Shown here in pieces: positions 60,340 to 64,000 of a DNA stretch of 64,000 nucleotides. Under the pieces are notes generated by a model. It saw nothing but the letters and a program-made list of their open reading frames with translations, was not told the DNA's origin and searched no databases. The number at the start of each line of letters is the position of its first letter. Within the stretch, counting starts at the first letter, position 1. The translations under genes were made by a program, and so were the position numbers. Source of the stretch: Nonlabens ulvanivorans (lineage in GTDB: Bacteria > Bacteroidota > Bacteroidia > Flavobacteriales > Flavobacteriaceae); NCBI RefSeq assembly GCF_000755285.1, contig NZ_BBMK01000010.1:17054-81053 (forward strand), read 5' to 3'.

Positions 60340-60375
60340 TAAAAGACTCATATCTGTATATGGGTCTTTTTTTCA
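60340..60375 (+). terminator. Terminator hairpin
   Basis: AAAAGACTCATAT / ATATGGGTCTTTTTTT, with one G-T-type mismatch and a T7 tail, after the DUF5686-type gene. Confidence 0.7.
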
Positions 60376-60474
60376 TCTGGAGTTAAGAGCTTTGTTTTTA
60401 ATAGATTAATGAACTAATTCTTTGTAAGAAAAAGGTTAGGTTTGTTTTTAAGTATTACTCACAACCAAAAGAAT

Positions 60475-62171
60475 ATGGCCAATATAAATGACTTCAAATT
60501 ATTAAATATAAAATGTAAATCATACTTTAATATTTTAGAAACTCAATTGGGAAAAACTATAACCGTCCCATCAGAAAAACATAAAGAGAGATTTGGTTTT
60601 TATCTTTTAATGCTTGAATCAATACTAAACATTAAAGACACTACAGAACTACTTGACATGATTACTGACCAAGAGTTTAATCAAGTAGTCTATAAAAAAA
60701 CTGAAGATGATTTTGGAGTTGATGCTATCCATATAGATTTAGATGAAAACTATATTAATTTTTTTAATTTCAAATTCAGAAAAGACTTTAATCCAAATAA
60801 AGAGCAAAGTGTTAATGAAACTTTCTTATCTACTAAATTAACTAATGCTATAATGGTTGGTGACGTAAGCCAACTTTCAGGCAAAACAAAGAAGTTAGCT
60901 CAAGAAGTAATAGATAAGTTGAACGGTAATGAAATTTGGAAATTGAGATTATATGTAATAAGTAATGAGGCAAAGGAGTTAAATGTAAAATCCATGGAGA
61001 TTGAGCAATTGAAATCGCTATATGATTTTGAAACGGTTGCAATTGGTCTAGGAACAATCTCCGAATTTATGTCTATTCGACCAGAATCTGTTAATGCAAC
61101 TATCCATATAAACAAAGATTCAATACTTCCATTTTCGGAGAACAGTTTATCATCTTCTAAATCTTACATTATTCGTATTACGGCTTCTGATTTAATTCGT
61201 ATTTCTTGCAATGATAAGGGTTATAGGGAAGACTATAAAATGGAAGATTTCTCATCGTTAGCAGAGACAAAAATGGAATACAACTTATTATTTGACAACG
61301 TTAGAGGTCTAATTGTTAAGTCTAAGTTTAATGAAAATATTTTTACCACTCTAAAAGAAGAACCTTCTAAGTTTTTTATGTATAATAATGGACTAACCTT
61401 GACTGCAACAGATATAGTTTCAGAAGATACAAATGCTAACAAGAAAGTGAAAATCACGATAAGAGATTTTCAAGTAGTGAATGGAGGTCAGTCTTTGAGG
61501 ACTATACACCGCTTTAATCAATTAGATGAACAAAATATAACGAAGTACCTTTCTGAATGTCAAATTTTATTGAGAGTATTTAAAACTTCGAGCATAAATA
61601 ATGACCGTAACAAAATAGCCCAATACACAAATAGCCAAAATGCAATTTCAAATATTGATTTAAAATCATTAAATGAGGAGCAAATTTTGATAGAACAATT
61701 TCTTGATGCAGAAGACATAATTTATGCTCGAAAAGTTGGAGATACCGGGATAACGCCAAACAAATCTTATACTCATAAAATAAGTATGGAGAAGTTCGGA
61801 CAAATATTATTCTCAGTGCAAGGATATCCTGAAAAGGCTTCGAATCAAAAAAACAAATATTTGACAAATATTACGATCAGACATTTAAAGGTGAAAACTT
61901 TGATTTATCCACTTCTGCTAATCTTGTAAGAAAGTATTTTGATATAAAGATATTTTATGAATCAATGGGTACATACAAAGTTTCTGATCAAAAAATATTT
62001 TACATAATATACATCGACAGTATTTTAGATGAAAATCTCGAAAATGAAATCAATCTTTTTGAAAAAGTATTAAGTATTTATAGAAAGGATGAAGATTTAT
62101 CTGATGCTAGAAAATTAATAAACACACGATTTAAGGAAGTTTTAGATATTGAAATAAATTTACAGTTATAA
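60475..62171 (+). CDS. AIPR-family protein (abortive phage infection), frameshifted
   Basis: About 566 residues from ATG at 60475 (MANINDFKLLNIKCKSYFNI) in two frames. The break is at AAA (61866-61868); AAAA gives KYLTKYYDQTFKGENFD and joins the second part, which ends at 62171. AIPR hallmarks are visible: FMYNNGLTLTATDI and VVNGGQSLRTIHRF. Some AIPR proteins give phage abortive infection in other bacteria. Large, soluble, AT-richer than the housekeeping genes around it. A TAggTTTG promoter box is at 60437-60444. Defence role is inferred. Confidence 0.75.
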
Positions 62172-62378
62172 AATTTATTGAATTAACAAGGTCATTATTT
62201 TAAACCTACAAGATCAAATCGTTGAAATGTCGTATACCAAAAATATATATTTAAATAAATAGAATACCGAAAGTTTATTGCATTTTACAGCCCTATTTAG
62301 CATAAATTAACTTTTTATAATTATCTAAATAACTAAGCCGCTTAATTATATATAAGTTGAAATTGCAATATCACAACC

Positions 62379-62408
62379 TTGAAGATTGTTTTAAATAAGT
62401 TATATTTG
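62379..62408 (+). promoter_or_regulatory. Flavobacterial promoter before the membrane-protein pair
   Basis: TTG at 62379-62381, 19 bases, then TATATTTG at 62401-62408, close to the Bacteroidota TTG-N19-TAnnTTTG consensus. The next ATG is at 62429. Confidence 0.6.
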
Positions 62409-62428
62409 TATATGATTTTCACACTAGA

Positions 62429-62749
62429 ATGACTCTAAAAAACAACAAAAATATCGATGCTTGGATTGGAATTCTAATAGGTGCAATTGCATTGTTAGCT
62501 ATTAAATCTATTTTTGAAAATGACAATAGTAAAATTGTTTCCAATAAAGGGAGAAAAATACTTTCTGACACAAAAAAGATGAGCGATATTAATGATAAAA
62601 TTAACGAGTCGGAATCTAATAATGAGTATAGTGAAGTTATATTTAATCTTATAAATGGATTTTTCGTTAGGCTTTATAGTTGTCTTAATTTTATTAATTT
62701 TTCCAGGTCTAATTTTCCGACGTCTTTACTTCTATGGAGAATTTTCTAA
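62429..62749 (+). CDS. Small membrane protein, uncertain C-terminus
   Basis: 106 codons as read. The first 75 residues are coherent: a hydrophobic helix (WIGILIGAIALLAIKSIF) and a charged soluble tail (KILSDTKKMSDINDKINESE). The last 35 codons overlap the next gene out of frame and look spurious (RLYSCLNFINFSRS). If one base is missing nearby, the chain would end at a TAA at about 62651-62653, right before the next ATG at 62655. No family recognised. Confidence 0.45.
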   Translation: MTLKNNKNIDAWIGILIGAIALLAIKSIFENDNSKIVSNKGRKILSDTKKMSDINDKINESESNNEYSEVIFNLINGFFVRLYSCLNFINFSRSNFPTSLLLWRIF

Positions 62750-63708
62750 AGAGTTTAAATCACGTTATAACTTAATTAGCTTAATCGCTATTTCAATAAT
62801 CCCTGGAATTGTAAATTTTATTTGCGTTTTCTTTTTTTACGATACGTTCTTTAATGATATAGACTTAGGGGGGAAATTATAGATAAATTTAAAGACTTGA
62901 ACAGTGAGGATTTCAGGTTTAAACAATCGAACGAAACTCCAATTAAAGAACTTCTAAATACTAAAGCAGCGCCTTTTATTAGTTTTTTATATTTATCAAT
63001 TATACTTATAGGAGCTGTCTCAGGTAGGTTTATTAGAATAACCAAAATTGACACTAAGTTTAAATTATTAAGATTTAAAAACTATTGGTTCTACTTATTT
63101 AATGGACAACATACTAGCTTCAAAAAAATGAAGCATTTGAAAAGAATTAATAAAAACATGTTTTTACTAAGGCTGATATATTAATTGATTCGAACAGTAA
63201 AACACATTTGTATTCTGGAATTATTGTTGACTATGAATTACAAGAGAATGAATGTGACACGTTAAGTAAAATTATGCTGCAAAATGCAGAGCGATATAGT
63301 TTAAGAAATGATAAAAATGTTCCCGTCGAAATATCTGGAAATTTATTAGTTGTTGATTGTTCAACAATGAAGAATATCAATCTAACGTATATATATGAAG
63401 AATCTAAAAGTATTTTAGATTCTAAAATCCCAAACTATATAGAAAATACCTTTGGCCTGATTTCTTTATTAATCATTCCTATATTTATTTTTAAAGCCGA
63501 TAGTATTAATATTGGAATATATGATACCTATTTTGAATTACATTGGCTTAAACAAATTTTAGCTTTTCTTATAACAATTCAAATTATTAGTTTATTTAAT
63601 CCATTCGTTAGAGAAAATGAAGAATATAAATATGTGAGCTTTAAAAATATACTAGCTAAATTAATTCTACTATTTATTTTTATAATTTCTTTATGGATCT
63701 TCTACTAA
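62655..63708 (+). CDS. Unrecognised multi-helix membrane protein, two frameshifts
   Basis: Three frames form about 350 residues. Two early helices (FIVVLILLIFPGLIF, NLISLIAISIIPGIVNFICV), a third (ISFLYLSIILIGAVSG), a soluble part (THLYSGIIVDYELQENECDT, LSKIMLQNAERYSLR) and a C-terminal pair of helices. Breaks: G6 at 62868-62873 (G4 gives DLGEIIDKFKDLNSED) and A5 at 63152-63156 (A6 gives INKKHVFTKADILID). No family name is offered. It follows the AIPR gene and is equally AT-rich. Confidence 0.6.
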
Positions 63709-63918
63709 GAAGATAAATAGAATTTCATTTACATACGAATAACCAAAACTCCAAAGCTAAAAGATTGCAAGACAGGATTTTATAGATTTTTTTTTTATAG
63801 GTGCCGATAAACTTATCGCAGAAGTTATGTACTATTAAATAAAAACGCCTTAGTGTAGCCATTGTTACTCAACAAATTAAAAGATGCCTTTACATTTGAG
63901 TATGACAATGTGTACCTT

Positions 63919-64000
63919 ATGAAAAATTATATAAAAACAGCTCTTTTTACTATTGCTAGTGTATTGCTTTTTAATGCAACTCAGGCACAAGTAGCACCTT
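63919..64000 (+). CDS. Secreted or outer-membrane protein, N-terminal part (runs off window)
   Basis: ATG at 63919 opens MKNYIKTALFTIASVLLFNA then TQAQVAP, a clear signal peptide ending at a Q-A-Q site. Only 27 residues lie in the window, so no family can be given. The shift back to a typical flavobacterial envelope gene marks the end of the AT-rich block. The 210 bp before it hold no supported gene. Confidence 0.55.
   Translation, partial: MKNYIKTALFTIASVLLFNATQAQVAP

Noticed and set aside
61866..61868. AIPR gene as two separate genes
   Set aside because: The two frames join without gap by one base and the second part has no start of its own near the break; together they give the family length.
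63780..63860. Short inverted repeat CGATAAACTTATCG near the right edge
   Set aside because: Only a 6-bp stem with no partner feature; such stems are expected by chance in AT-rich spacers.

Overview
The window is about 64 kb of AT-rich DNA (GC in the mid-thirties by eye) from a member of the Flavobacteriia, probably a marine Flavobacteriaceae. The evidence is the gene content: type IX secretion C-terminal sorting domains, TonB-dependent receptors with carboxypeptidase-like N-termini, LytTR two-component regulation, DUF6452/DUF6048, DUF3276 and CCC-motif membrane proteins, an almost complete lack of Shine-Dalgarno sequences, and promoter-like TAnnTTTG boxes. No rRNA, tRNA, insertion sequence or CRISPR array was recognised.

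Layout. 0-4.4 kb: a run of small outer-membrane and secreted proteins, a TM2 protein and aroQ. 4.5-9.2 kb: xerD, an aldo/keto reductase, rny, a probable 6S-like RNA, zapA and a small coiled-coil gene. 9.3-16.4 kb: an M23 peptidase, a TonB-dependent receptor, a cysteine desulfurase, a thrombospondin-repeat lipoprotein and a Smr protein. 16.5-25.1 kb: a T9SS cargo protein, DUF2752 and two CCC-motif proteins, rocD, rlmD and an envelope cluster of a thioredoxin lipoprotein, DUF6452 and DUF6048. 25.2-33.2 kb: DUF5606, def, ruvX and dapD, then a glycan cluster of five glycosyltransferases and a WaaP/InaA-like kinase. 33.2-46.3 kb: an orphan lipoprotein, a Sua5/YrdC protein, cca, a hybrid propeller/LytS histidine kinase with its LytTR regulator beside a T9SS target candidate, pepT and small genes. 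46.4-60.3 kb: yajC, a DUF1573 gene, nusB, an amino-acid dehydrogenase, an ABC exporter, a DUF3276 gene, an M14 peptidase, rtcB with a divergent WYL regulator, and a DUF5686-type outer-membrane protein. 60.4-63.7 kb: a more AT-rich accessory block with an AIPR-family (abortive phage infection) gene and one or two unrecognised membrane proteins.

Three window-wide patterns stand out. First, a 16-bp palindrome, CGCTTTCGCGAAAGCG, occurs 13 times with at most one mismatch, spread at roughly 2-6 kb intervals, both between and inside genes; inside genes it is usually read as Ala-Phe-Ala-Lys-Ala. Second, ten runs of exactly seven G or C occur, nine inside genes and in frame, several adding one Gly or Pro where the family has none. 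Third, about twenty conserved genes or gene parts are split by one- or two-base homopolymer length changes, including rny, cca and rocD. These last two patterns most likely reflect sequence or assembly error, so I annotate split genes over their full span and say where the break is.

The best candidates for undescribed biology are the iterated palindrome, a nested symmetrical dyad between rtcB and its WYL regulator, three helically phased ATAAGTT repeats just after the LytTR regulator, and the AIPR/membrane-protein block.
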